64,000 nt of DNA from Polytrichum commune (taxonomy: Eukaryota > Streptophyta > Polytrichopsida > Polytrichales > Polytrichaceae): contig OX485803.1 of NCBI GenBank assembly GCA_950295325.1, forward strand, positions 73,299,554-73,363,553, written 5' to 3'. Positions 1-10,900 of the stretch are shown here, piece by piece. Under the pieces are notes generated by a model. It did no database searches. It was not told where the DNA came from and was given only the letters and a program-made list of their open reading frames with translations. Both the position numbers and the translations under genes were made by a program. How positions within the stretch are numbered: position 1 is the first letter of the stretch; each line of letters begins with the position of its first letter.

Positions 1-199
1 GTTGTTCAATTGACATAAGATCATACTTTTGAACCCTGAAGAGGGTATGGACAATATTGGTCTTTACATGAGAGTCCTCTGTATGTCTAAATACAAAAAT
101 CAAATGGAAGATATTAGATTATCGTACTAAAAAAGAAAGTGAAATCATATTGAATTTTCAATGAAAGATTATATATCAAAAGAAAATGAATATACTTGT

Positions 200-307
200 T
201 TATGTTATGCATGATTTCCATAACAAGTCTATTTTTCCCCTTTGTATCAAGGAGAATTGAATCCACCAAATAATACCAATCCTCATCAGTTCAGTGAAGT
301 CTGTCAA
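200..307 (-). pseudogene. Distal fragment of the DGNHR ParB-like gene, cut off by the Gypsy insertion
   Basis: Read on the minus strand from the left TSD, this segment continues the frame of the coding sequence that stops at 7363 on the other side of the Gypsy element. The GAC codon lies inside the duplicated GTCAA. Codons then run on through a TGA at 293-291 into a plausible acidic stretch (TDEDWYYLVDSILLD). The TGA follows RLH and could be a decayed CGA codon. Coding resemblance fades below about position 200. I infer that this and 7363-7899 were one exon before the insertion. Confidence 0.55.
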
Positions 308-1303
308 TGTCGCGCACCTCTCCATGAGGAGTGGCCGAAACACCATGGGCACAAGGGGGACCCCGGAGTGACACCCGGGACTTGTGGCGCCGTTGGTGAG
401 AGGGCCCAAGTGATCCTAGTGTGGGTGAGGTCCCCGGGCGTTGGGAGCGCCTCCCATCCACGAAGACTAGGAGGCACAAGGGTAAGGCCATGAGCTATGC
501 GTAGCTCATGGCGTGGTGATTCTAGAATGCTCAAGAACACCTCAATCGGAGGTGTGAGCTAGGAGTTATGGCCATTTGAGTGGGGCGCTGTCCCGGGACA
601 GCGCCCTGCTACAGCAGTGCCTGGGAGTGATTCCCGGGACTGCCAAGGTTCAAACAGGCATAACGTCCTCACCACTTGCCCGAATGGGGCAAGTGAGGAG
701 TCCATCGGCATCTACGTGAAGCGTAAATGAAGATGGAGTGGTTGGTTGCTGGAATCAGACATCATACAAGGAAGTTATGATGGTCTGAAGCTGCTGGGGG
801 GTTCTAGGCCCAGCGGCTAAAGGAAAATGTCCACTTGGCCCCAACTCTTGGTAGAGAGACAAGAGGTTGGTTGACGGTGGGGTAGGGGCCCCGCGTAGAG
901 TCCTAGAGGCTTATATGGGTGAGGTGGTGTGGCCTCACCCACCCGAGGCCGAACGGCACGGCCTCCATTGGCATTGGCCTAATGTGAGGCCATAGTTGCC
1001 TAGTATGGTTCGGGTTGTTGTAGTGTTGCTCCGGCAACGCGATGATCAACATAAGATGGGACTTCCATGGATGGAAGTCCACATCTAAGGATTGGTTACC
1101 GATTAAAGGGGTTGGTTGGCGATTGAAGGGGTGAGTCCCGAAAGCAAAGTAGGAGGGTTGGTTCCCCTCCTATGAACTATAAGGTCCGGGGTGAGAGGAG
1201 CTAAGCATTAGCATGGCGGTATGCGAATGGTTAGCGCTCGTAACCTTTGCTAGGAAATGAAAATTGGCAAGATGGTCAAGGAGGGCTAGCAAGGGTTGCG
1301 ACA
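308..1303 (+). repeat. 5' LTR of the Gypsy element
   Basis: A 996-bp repeat beginning TGTCGCGCACC and ending GGTTGCGACA. I compared it line by line with 6367-7362 and saw no difference. It contains a short perfect inverted repeat near 586-613 (GGGGCGCTGTCC / GGACAGCGCCC). The short ORFs inside it occur identically in both LTRs and are not genes. Confidence 0.95.
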
Positions 1304-1305
1304 CG

Positions 1306-1317
1306 TGGTATCAGAGC
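1306..1317 (+). other. Gypsy primer binding site (initiator tRNA-Met 3' end)
   Basis: TGGTATCAGAGC lies two bases after the LTR end. It is the classical plant retrotransposon primer site, complementary to the 3' end of initiator tRNA-Met. It fixes the element's orientation as plus. Confidence 0.93.
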
Positions 1318-1949
1318 GGGGTTCCAAATTTTGAGCTCGCACTTTGAGGGAAACATGACTATCAAAAAAATGCGGGTTGTGATGGTGAGCCCGTGGTTTC
1401 CAAAAGGTTGTGAGGCTTAAATTGGAACAAGGATCATGTGCAAGTGGAGTTTGACCATACCATTGGTTCTAATGACAATGGTGGGCACTAAGGTGGATTC
1501 GGTAAGGAAAATGAAGGAGTGCTTTGAAAAGGGCTCCCACAAACCTCCAAAAGTATTTGGGGCCTAGAATACCGAATGCACCTAAAACCTTGGAGGGTAT
1601 TAATTTTGGATTGAAATTCCAATTTGAAATGCTTAAAAGGTGGTGATGTTGGAATTGGTGCAAATGAGGCACCTGGGGCCTCTTAAGGCCTATGTGCGCT
1701 ATTCAAACGCACAAGTGAAAGATACACCTAAAATGGACGACCTTGTGAGACATGCATCGTTTTAGGTGGGAATTCAAAAGCGGGTGGTGAATTCCATGTC
1801 CGAGTCCCCAAAGCTTCTTGAGGACGTATCGGGAATCTTTAAGATTTGAAGAACATTGAAGTCGATGGTCCTAAAAAGAAGTTCGACGGCGTACCACCAT
1901 GAAGTGGGTTTAGCCGAAAAAGGTCTCAAGGAAATGGGCATAAGTAGTG

Positions 1950-2233
1950 TGGCCGTTATACCAAGGCAAATCATGCTCGTTCCGCGGACGCAATGTGGGA
2001 AGGTGGCTTTGTGGTACCAAGCCAAATCATATTTGTGCCGTATGCGGAATGTTAGAAGTTGGTTTTATGCTACTAATCCATATAATGTTTGGGCCGCGGA
2101 CGGAATGTTACAATGTGAATTGGTGGTACCAAGCTAGAACATATTTGTGCCGCGGACGGGATGTTAAAAGTTGGCTTTGCGGACCAAGCCAAAACATATT
2201 GTTGCCGTGGACCGAATGTTAGACTATGGCTTT
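1950..2233 (+). repeat. Minisatellite of about 57-bp units in the gag-proximal part of the Gypsy element
   Basis: Five diverged units in a row share the skeleton GTGGTACCAAGC...CATATTTGTGCCG followed by CGGACGGAATGTTA. They do not keep a common open frame (the short ORFs across them are in different frames), so this is a non-coding expansion inside the decayed 5' half of the element. Confidence 0.7.
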
Positions 2234-2789
2234 GTGGCCAAGGCTAATAGCCTTAAGCCAAGGCCAAGTCTTTTATACCTTGAGGCTCAAGTAATCGGAG
2301 ATATGTCTCATGAGTTGACAAAGAGGCAATGGACTCTTTCATGAGCCCAAAGCTCATAAGGGGGTTGGGGCTTGTCGACGCATAGAGCGGGCAAGCCCAC
2401 CAAGGTGCGGTTTGCAAAGGGCGAACCGCATGAAGCAAAGGAAGCCGCGATGCATGTAACCTTTTAATGTGGGACATTGAATTTTGTCAAAATTTCACAC
2501 CATTTGAAATTAATAAGGTGCATGTCATTGTAAAGGTCACCTTCTTTGAAACTCACATGATAGATGTGAGGCCGAAGCCGGTGTGCTTGCGGGGCATTAT
2601 GATGTGTCATAATGACAAGGAGATGAAGTTCAAATTGACAAGGAGTCCTATGGTAGGAGGATCCAAGTTGAATTTGGTCTTAATGGACCAAATGCAAAAT
2701 GGAAAACATAATGGTTGGAGTTCAATTGGAGCAACTCCAAAGAACTTATGGGGAGGCTAGGAAAGATGGGCCTCCCCTAAACCGTTTGG

Positions 2790-3160
2790 TGGGATGTTGG
2801 TGAGATACAAGGATGTATTCACCAATGTGTTGCCCAAAGAGTTACCGCCAAGGAGTGAAAAAAAAAAAACTTGCTCAACAAGAGATTGAGTTCTTGAGGT
2901 ATGTGATGACAAAGGAAGTTGGTGGATGAACATGACAAATGTCAAGGCAATCCAAGAGGAGAATTGGCCCTTGACTCAAGAGAAGGGCTAAGGTCATTTG
3001 TTGGCCTAGCCAACTACTACCACCACTTCATTCGAGGTGTTTCTAAGGTTGCTAGGACCTTAGTCAACTTGTTGGAAAAATGGCTATCCCAAGAGTGGGA
3101 TGAGCCTTGTTACCAAGTCTTTGAGGAGCTTAAGAGCAAGCTTTCTTAGACGCCCGTGCA
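2790..3160 (+). pseudogene. Gypsy RT/RNase H remnant, RT core deleted
   Basis: The segment begins with sequence like the start of Gypsy reverse transcriptase (YKDVFTNVLPKELPP). It jumps at an A-run (2859-2870) directly to the end of RT: FLRYVMTKE, then GLRSFVGLANYYHHFIRG, the conserved FLGLxNYYRRFI block just before RNase H. The central part with the YxDD catalytic motif is absent. Stops and frameshifts interrupt what remains. It cannot encode a working enzyme. Confidence 0.75.
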
Positions 3161-3760
3161 CAATTTTGCAAAATTTGACAAACCTTTTGAGATGCATACG
3201 GGGGCGAGTGACTTTACCATTGGCGGATGTTGATCCAAGATGGATGCCCATTGCATATGGGAGCATTAAGCTTAAAGGTTGTCAAACCCTGTGCGACTTG
3301 TGAAAGAAATGGCTATCTTAAGAGTGGGATGAGCCTTGCCCCCAAAGTCTTTGGGGAGCTTAATACAAAGTCGTCTTTGCCACCCGTGTTCAAGTTCGCG
3401 GAGCTTGACAAACCTTTTGAGGTGAATACGGGGTGGCGAGTGACTTTGCCATTGGCGGATGGTTAATGTAAGATGGATGGCCATTGCATATGAGAGCGTT
3501 AAGCTTGATGGTTATCCGACCTTATCCGACTTGTGGAAGAATTGGCTATCCCAAGAGTGGGATGAGCCTTGCCACCAAGTCTTTAGGGAGCTTGAGAGCA
3601 AGTGTTCTTAGACGCCCGTGCTCAAGTTCGCGGAGCTTGACAAACCTTTTGAGGTGCATACGGGGTTGATTAACTTTGCCAATGGCGGATTGTTGATGTA
3701 AGATGGATGGCCATTGCATATGGGAGCATGAAGCTCGATGGTTGTCAAAGAAGACAACCA
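3077..3760 (+). repeat. Three tandem copies of a roughly 230-bp RNase H segment
   Basis: A segment starting near TGGCTATCCCAAGAGTGGG and ending near GGTTGTC is present three times (about 3077-3307, 3308-3540, 3541-3760). Each copy holds the stretch encoding EWDEPCYQVFEELKSK and the following 'FDKPFEMHTGASDF' RNase H block. Copies differ by many substitutions, so the triplication is old compared with the LTRs. This suggests that it existed in the element before its last jump. Confidence 0.7.
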
Positions 3761-4041
3761 ACTCATGACAAAGAACTTCTTTGTCGTAGTGCATTGCTTG
3801 AAGATGTGGCGACACTATTTGGGGTCGCACAAAGCAAAGGTCTACATGGACAATGTGTCCTAAAACAATTTTGACATTCAAGCGCAAGTAAGCGCCAAGT
3901 CATTGCGGTGGCATGATAGTTTGGCGCTTATGAAGGTGGATTTGATCCACAAACCGGACCGTGGAAATGTGGTGCCGGATGCGCGAAGTAGACCGGATGA
4001 GTTCCAAGCAATGAGAACCATCCAAACCTTGTGGCTAATGT

Positions 4042-5082
4042 GTGCCGGCGAAGGAAACTTGTAATGCAAGATACGGGAGGGGTAAATTCACTACCCCAAA
4101 AGCACAAAAACTTTTAGGTGAACTTCGCAAGAGCAAGGTGCTCAAAGAGGTTAAGTTGGTGGACGGATTGTTCAAGTGCAAGCAAAGTTGGGTGTATGTG
4201 CCACAAGGCAAGTTGAGGCTATCGGTTTTGAAGGAGGAATTTGATAATCCTATTGCCGGCCTTAGAGGAGAAAGAAAAAACCGCCATAGAATGGTATCAT
4301 GGAGGTACCATTGGCGGTGCATAAAGGAAGATATAGCCCACTTTGTGAAGGCTTGAATCAAGGTTCAAATGAACCGAGCCTCTTACCAAAAGCAAGGCGG
4401 TTTCTTGCAACCGTTGCCTATCCCGTCGGCGCCATGGCATAGTATGTGCATGGACTTGATCACAAGTTTGCCGGAGTCACATGGGTATGATGCCATCTTG
4501 TTGATGGTAGAGCGGTTTGCCAAGTTGGCACACATGGTGCCGATTGTGGGAACCGCCACCGCGTTGGAGACCGCATAGCCTTTTCTCAAAGGATGGTTGA
4601 GGCACCACGGGTTGCCAAGAGTGATTGTGTGGGATCAAGATCCAAAGTTCACAAGTGCATTTTCAATGCATTTCTCTAAGGAGGTTGTATTGAAACTAAG
4701 GTTTAGCACGGCCGTGTATTCCCAAATGGATGGGAAAACAAAGCGTGTGAATGGAGACTTGAAGCAATACTTGAGGAACTTGGTGGGGGCGGACCAAGGA
4801 GATTGGGCGGACTATGTGGGTCGAGCGGAGTGTAATTGCAATGTAGCCACGCACTTGGCTACCAAGGGGTGGTCTTTGGTGGTGGCTTATGGAGTGGATG
4901 CGCTCCAACCTATTAACCTAGCTCTCGAGGGGGCACATTCAACACTAGAGTTCAACCAAGATGGTGAGGACTTGGCCAAGGATGGTAAACAAGTCTTGGA
5001 GATGACCAAGTTGTCGGTGGAAGAAAGCCCGAAGGTGCTACGGAGTGCTAGTAAATGCCGGAAGACGCGAAGTGGAGAATGA
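4042..5082 (+). pseudogene. Gypsy integrase remnant
   Basis: Two in-order segments match Gypsy integrase. The first (4042-4356, continuing near 4369) is the zinc-binding region, RHRMVSWRYHWRCIKEDIAHFVK, then MNRASYQKQGGFLQPLPIP. The first histidine is replaced by leucine (AGLRGE) and the cysteine pair reads as a stop plus IKVQ. The second (4440-5082) is the catalytic core: MDLITSLPES carries the first D, and VWDQDPKF stands where SDRDxxF is usual. SQMDGKTKRVN has lysine where the catalytic glutamate of TERVN should be. A stop lies at 4576-4578. The enzyme is dead. Confidence 0.8.
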
Positions 5083-5412
5083 GGTGGGCCAAAAGGTGTT
5101 GTTGAATGTGAACAACTTCACTTAGCCGGAAGACCTCGCTCCAAAAGTTCATGTCCAAAATTGGAGCTTCGTTTTCCATTGTGGAACAAGTGTTCAAGGA
5201 CATGTATAAGTTGGAATTACCACCGGACATCAAAGTGCATCCGACATTTCATGTCTCATTACGAAAGTCATTTTAGGACGACACCTTGTGGCCCGATCAC
5301 AAGCAAGTGATTAGGCCACGTCCCGACCTTGTGGAGGTCATTTGGAACATGAGGTAAGAGGGCATCCTCAAGTGTAGGAAGACCAAGTGAAAATGAAAGA
5401 AAATGTACAAAG

Positions 5413-5556
5413 GAGTACTTGGTGAAATGGTGTGGATACCATGAGAAAGAAGCCGTTTGGGTAGCGGCAAGAGACATGATGAACGCCAAGGAATTGGTAA
5501 AGCACTTTGAAGAAACTAAGGCTAGACATTCCAATAAAATGAAGCGTAGGCCATGA
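5413..5556 (+). pseudogene. Chromodomain remnant of the Gypsy polyprotein
   Basis: The frame at 5413 reads EYLVKWCGYHEKEAVWVAAR and continues to HFEETKARHSNKMKRRP and a TGA. EYLVKWxGY...xxxWE is the chromodomain signature found at the C-terminus of chromovirus integrases, where it guides insertion into chromatin. The frame upstream is broken, so it is a relic, but it places the element among chromodomain Gypsy elements. Confidence 0.75.
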
Positions 5557-6366
5557 GGACATCAATCTCCTTTAGTGGGGGAGAGACGCTAGTAGCACAC
5601 TTAGCTTCGAGGCTAATTGCTCCACAACATGAACTTGTTCTTTGGCTTGAGGGAATAAAGTCCAAACTTTAGTGGTGCAAAGAGAAAAGTACGAGATGAG
5701 GTCCTAGTCTTGTACTTGTGCTTGGTTAGTGGAAGAGGGGGAATAGACATGCCAAACTAGGTTGGGTAAGCCGAGTAATTGGGGCCATGGCTAGGAGGGG
5801 CCTTGGATAAAACCAAAAAACTTCTTAGCCGTGGGCTTGTCCGGGCGGGGACAAGGTGATGGCGCGTGCTCATAAAAGTGCTACCCGCGAGCTAACGAGA
5901 GTTGGCGCATGGGAGTCATGAACCCATGTCTCGAAAGAGCAAAGTGGGAACCGAGTCGGGCGGGACTTGGCATCACCCCCGTGCGATCGAGGCGTGGCTT
6001 AACAATGGAAAGCCATCTCGGAGTTGCAACCGAGACAACTTAGTGGAAGCGTTGAGGTCTCGCCTAGATGTGTCACGTTAGGCTAGTGGAGCCTAACGGG
6101 GGAGGCCCCAAAGGAGGGGCAACCCAAGTGAGTCCCAAAGTAGGTGGGTCTAGTGTAGGTTAGGTCCTTGGATGAGAGATCCAAGGTTGCTAACGGACCA
6201 CCTAGGAACGACACCTTTGGGACTATGCCAAATTTGAAGATGCATTGTGGGGGTCGCGCCCTAAGGTAAACACAATGCCGCACCATAGAGGATGGCAACT
6301 TGAGAATTGGTGTGCCGACTACGAGTATAGTCGATGAGGGCATCGACTCCGTTTGGTGGGGGTGGG
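5557..6366 (+). other. Non-coding 3' part of the Gypsy element, ending in the polypurine tract
   Basis: No recognisable protein follows the chromodomain. The segment includes a purine-rich GTGGGGGAGAGACG stretch (near 5575) and ends in GGTGGGGGTGGG (6355-6366) directly before the right LTR, the expected position of the plus-strand primer. Confidence 0.6.
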
Positions 6367-7362
6367 TGTCGCGCACCTCTCCATGAGGAGTGGCCGAAAC
6401 ACCATGGGCACAAGGGGGACCCCGGAGTGACACCCGGGACTTGTGGCGCCGTTGGTGAGAGGGCCCAAGTGATCCTAGTGTGGGTGAGGTCCCCGGGCGT
6501 TGGGAGCGCCTCCCATCCACGAAGACTAGGAGGCACAAGGGTAAGGCCATGAGCTATGCGTAGCTCATGGCGTGGTGATTCTAGAATGCTCAAGAACACC
6601 TCAATCGGAGGTGTGAGCTAGGAGTTATGGCCATTTGAGTGGGGCGCTGTCCCGGGACAGCGCCCTGCTACAGCAGTGCCTGGGAGTGATTCCCGGGACT
6701 GCCAAGGTTCAAACAGGCATAACGTCCTCACCACTTGCCCGAATGGGGCAAGTGAGGAGTCCATCGGCATCTACGTGAAGCGTAAATGAAGATGGAGTGG
6801 TTGGTTGCTGGAATCAGACATCATACAAGGAAGTTATGATGGTCTGAAGCTGCTGGGGGGTTCTAGGCCCAGCGGCTAAAGGAAAATGTCCACTTGGCCC
6901 CAACTCTTGGTAGAGAGACAAGAGGTTGGTTGACGGTGGGGTAGGGGCCCCGCGTAGAGTCCTAGAGGCTTATATGGGTGAGGTGGTGTGGCCTCACCCA
7001 CCCGAGGCCGAACGGCACGGCCTCCATTGGCATTGGCCTAATGTGAGGCCATAGTTGCCTAGTATGGTTCGGGTTGTTGTAGTGTTGCTCCGGCAACGCG
7101 ATGATCAACATAAGATGGGACTTCCATGGATGGAAGTCCACATCTAAGGATTGGTTACCGATTAAAGGGGTTGGTTGGCGATTGAAGGGGTGAGTCCCGA
7201 AAGCAAAGTAGGAGGGTTGGTTCCCCTCCTATGAACTATAAGGTCCGGGGTGAGAGGAGCTAAGCATTAGCATGGCGGTATGCGAATGGTTAGCGCTCGT
7301 AACCTTTGCTAGGAAATGAAAATTGGCAAGATGGTCAAGGAGGGCTAGCAAGGGTTGCGACA
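6367..7362 (+). repeat. 3' LTR of the Gypsy element
   Basis: A 996-bp partner of 308-1303, identical by eye, starting TG and ending CA. It is followed immediately by the right copy of the GTCAA target duplication (7363-7367). Confidence 0.95.
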
Positions 7363-7899
7363 GTCAATGTGATTTAACCAAGCTTGACGCCTATGGTTGC
7401 CGTCGCACACAAAAAACATCAAATTTGTGAATGGAGCCAACGCTGGATCTGAGAGGAGAAATGAGTTGAAAATGGCGTTTTTGGCGTCCCAAATAGGACC
7501 CTAAAAAGCTTTATCAGCTTCCGTCACTTCATGGGTCTTTCTGTCTTCATTGGTGGTTGTAACATAAAAGACCGAAGCGCCTTCCATGTATCCGTACACA
7601 AATTCTTGCTCGAGCTTAGTAAGATCGGATATCAGAGTTGGCCGTACCATTGGCATTGCCATCAATCTGCACAACGGAATATTAAATCGCGAGGAACTGT
7701 TTGGTTGAAATCTCAAGCTTGTGATCGTGGCCACAGAGTTAACTTTCTGCCTGGTCCGAATCTCATCCTTATTACCTAGAAAGTGAGCATCATCTCTAAG
7801 AGACTCTTCTTCTACCTCATGCTCGTCCTCTAGTATATCCATATCTGGAAGCTTTCCCTCCGATACTTGTGTCGAAGGTGGCGAAGATATAGCATGCAC
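7363..7899 (-). pseudogene. Main exon of a ParB/sulfiredoxin-like (DGNHR) protein, interrupted by the Gypsy element
   Basis: Reading minus from an acceptor near 7896, the exon begins VHAISSPPSTQ, runs through an acidic linker (EDEHEVEEES) and FNIPLCRLMAMP, then LEQEFVYGYMEGASVFYV. After an in-frame TAG (7503-7501) the same frame continues (GPIWDAKNAIFNSFLL) to FFVCDGNHRRQAW. The DGNHR block (7404-7390) is typical of the ParB/Srx fold, in which DGxHR helps bind nucleotide or metal. The frame runs to the Gypsy TSD at 7367-7363 and resumes at 305. Upstream exons lie near 12970-13595. The protein's function is unknown. The two stops (TAG, TGA) and the insertion make it a pseudogene. Confidence 0.6.
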
Positions 7900-7989
7900 C
7901 TACTAAAGAGTCAACACATTGTAGGTCAAAGTAAGTATCATTTGATCCAAATTGATAATGTTGCTTTGTAATTAACCTCTAACCATTAG

Positions 7990-10900
7990 AGCCATATAAT
8001 GTGAGAACCTGAAATCTTAGCCTATAGCCCATCTTCAAGTACTAGATTCTAACCTGAAATGAGGCCAACTACACATATATAAAGTGAGCATTTGAAATCT
8101 CAAAGTAGAACCGAGGATTCAAAGTGTTAGTTTCTAAGTTAAAATGAGGCCACCTAGGGACCTCCAAAGGAAGGTTTCGGTCCCGAACCCCATATATTGG
8201 ACAGCCACATAATATGAGAACCTGAAATCTAAGCCTAGAGCCCAAGTCAAATTCTTCATTTTCTAACTTGAAATGAGGCCAACTACACACATATAAAGTG
8301 AGCACGTGAAATCTCAAAATAGAGCCGAGGCTTGAAAGTGTTAGTTTCTAAGTTGAAATGGGGCCACCTAGGGACCTCCCAAGGAAGGTTTCGGTCCCGA
8401 ACCCAATATATTGGACAACCACATAATATGAGAACCTGAAATCTAAGCCTAGAGCCCACCTTCAAATTCTACATTCTAACTTGAAATGAGGCCAACTACA
8501 CACATATAAAGTGAGCATTTGAAATCTCAAAGTAGAGCCGAGGCTTGAAAGTGTTAGTTTCTAAGTTGAAATGAGGCCACCTAGGGACCTCCAAATGAAG
8601 GTTTTGGTCCCGAACCCCATATATTGGACAGCCACATAATGTGAGAACCTGAAATCTAAGCCTAGAGCCCACCTTCAAATTCTACATTCTAACTTGAAAT
8701 GAGGCCAACTACACATATATAAAGTGAGCATTTGAAATCTCAAAGTAGAGCCGAGGCTTGAAAGTGTTAGTTTCTAAGTTGAAATGAGGCCACTTAGGGA
8801 CCTCCAAATGAAGGGTTCGGTCCCGAACCCCATATATTGGACAGCCTAGGGACCGCCAAATGAAGGATCCGGTCCCGAACCCCATATATTGGACAGCCAC
8901 ATAATATGAGAACCTGAAATCTAAGCCTAGAGCCCACCTTCAAATTCTACATTCTGACCTAAAATGAGGCCAACAAGACATATATAAAGTGACCACCCGA
9001 AATCTCAAAGTGGAGCCGAGGCTTGAAAGTGTTAGTCTCTAACTTGAAATGAGGCCACCCAGGGACCTCCAAAGGAAGGTTTCGGTCCCGAACCCCATAT
9101 ATTGGACAGCCACATAATCTGAGAACCTGAAATCTAAGCCTAGAGCTCACCTTCAAATATTACATTCTAACTTGAAATGAGGCCAACTACACACATATAA
9201 AGTGAGCATTTGAAATCTCAAAGTAGAGCCGAGGCTTGAAAGTGTTAGTTTCTAAGTTGAAATGAGGCCATTTAGGGACCTCCAAAAAAGGGTTTCGGTC
9301 CCGAACCCCATATATTGGACAACCACATAATATGAGAACCTGAAATCTACGCCTAGAGCCCATCCTCAAATTCTACAGTCTAACTTGAAATGAGGCCAAC
9401 TATACATATATAAAGTGAGCACCCGAAATATCAAACTAGAGCCGAGGCTTGAAAGCTTTAGATTATAACGTGAAATGAGGCCAACTAGACTTATATAAAG
9501 TGAGCACTTATAATTTGAACCTTGAAACAGAGATCTCAGGGTGTGACCCTCTAGACCTCAAAAGGAAGGTTTCGGTCCCAAAACCCTTATATTGGACATC
9601 CACATAAAGTGATAACCTGAAATCTAAGCCTCTAGGCCACTTTCAAAGAGTTAGATTCTAACCTGAAATGAGGCCAAATAAAACAACATAGAGTGAGAAC
9701 CTGAAATCTAAGCCTAGAGCCCAATTCAAATTCTTCATTTTCTAACTTGAAATGAGGCCAACTACACACATATAAAGTGAGCACGTGAAATCTCAAAATA
9801 GAGCCGAGGCTTCAAAGTGTTCGTTTCTAAGTTGAAATGAGGCCACCCAAGGACCTCCAAAGGAAGGTTTCGATCCCGAACCCCTTATATTGGACAGCCA
9901 CATAATATGAGAACCTGAAATCTAAGCCTAGAGCCCACCTTCAAATTCTACATTCTAACTTGAAATGAGGCCAACTATACACATATAAAGTGAGCATTTG
10001 AAATCTCAAAGTAGAGCCGAGGCCTGAAAGTCATAGTTTCTAAGTTCAAATGAGGCCACCCAGGGACCTCCAAAGGAAGGTTTCGGTCCCGAACCCCTAA
10101 TATTGGACAGCCACATAATATGAGAACCTGAAATCTAAGCCTAGAGCCCACCTTCAAATTCTACATTCTGACCTAAAATGAGGCCAACAAGACATATATA
10201 AAGTGACCACCCGAAATCTCAAAGTGGAGCCGAGGCTTGAAAGTGTTAGTCTCTAACTTGAAATGAGGCCACCCAGGGACCTCCAAAGGAAGGTTTCGGT
10301 CCCGAACCCCATATATTGGACAGCCACATAATATGAGAACCTGAAATCTAAGCCTAGAGCCCATCCTCAAATTCTACATTCTAACTTGAAATGAGGCCAA
10401 CTACACATATATAAAGTGAGCACCCGAAATGTCAAACTAGAGCCGAGGCTTGAAAGCTTTAGATTATAACCTGAAATGAGGCCAACTAGACTTATATAAA
10501 GTGAGCACTTGAAATCTGAACCTAGAGCCGAGGCTTCAAAGCTTAAGACTCTAACCTGAAATGAGGCCAACTAGACTTATATATACTGAGCACCTGTAAT
10601 TTGATCCTTGAAGCAGAGATCTCAGGGTGTGACCCTCTAGACCTCAAAAGGAAGGTTTCGGTCCCGAAACCCTTATATTGGACATCCACATAAAGTGATA
10701 ACCTGAAATCTAAGCCTCTAGGCCACTTTCAAAGAGTTAGATTCTAACCTGAAATGAGGCCAACTAAAACAACATAGAGTGAGAACCTGAAATCTAAGCC
10801 TAGAGCCCACCTTCAAATTCTACATTCTAACTTGAAATGAGGCCAACTACAATGTGAGCACTTGAAATCTCAAAGTAAAGCCGAGGCTTGAAAGTGTTAG

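Larger units (their letters stand above)
308..7362 (+). mobile_element. Ty3-gypsy chromovirus-type LTR retrotransposon, young insertion with decayed interior
   Basis: A complete LTR element: 996-bp direct repeats at both ends, each starting TG and ending CA, with the 5-bp target duplication GTCAA at 303-307 and 7363-7367. A tRNA-iMet primer site lies just after the left LTR and a purine-rich tract (6355-6366) just before the right LTR. The interior order is gag-like remnant, RT/RNase H remnant, integrase, chromodomain. The coding regions are full of stops. The RT core is missing: sequence like the start of RT (KDVFTNVLPKELPPRS, near 2810-2855) joins through an A-run to RNase H-proximal sequence near 2870. 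The element therefore could not copy itself, yet its LTRs look identical, so it probably moved with proteins from a relative. It sits in an exon of the DGNHR pseudogene. Confidence 0.93.

Noticed and set aside
291-6599. ORFs such as MALPLCLLVFVDGRR and MFLSILESPRHELRI within the LTRs
   Set aside because: Identical copies occur in both LTRs on the antisense strand with no conserved protein features.
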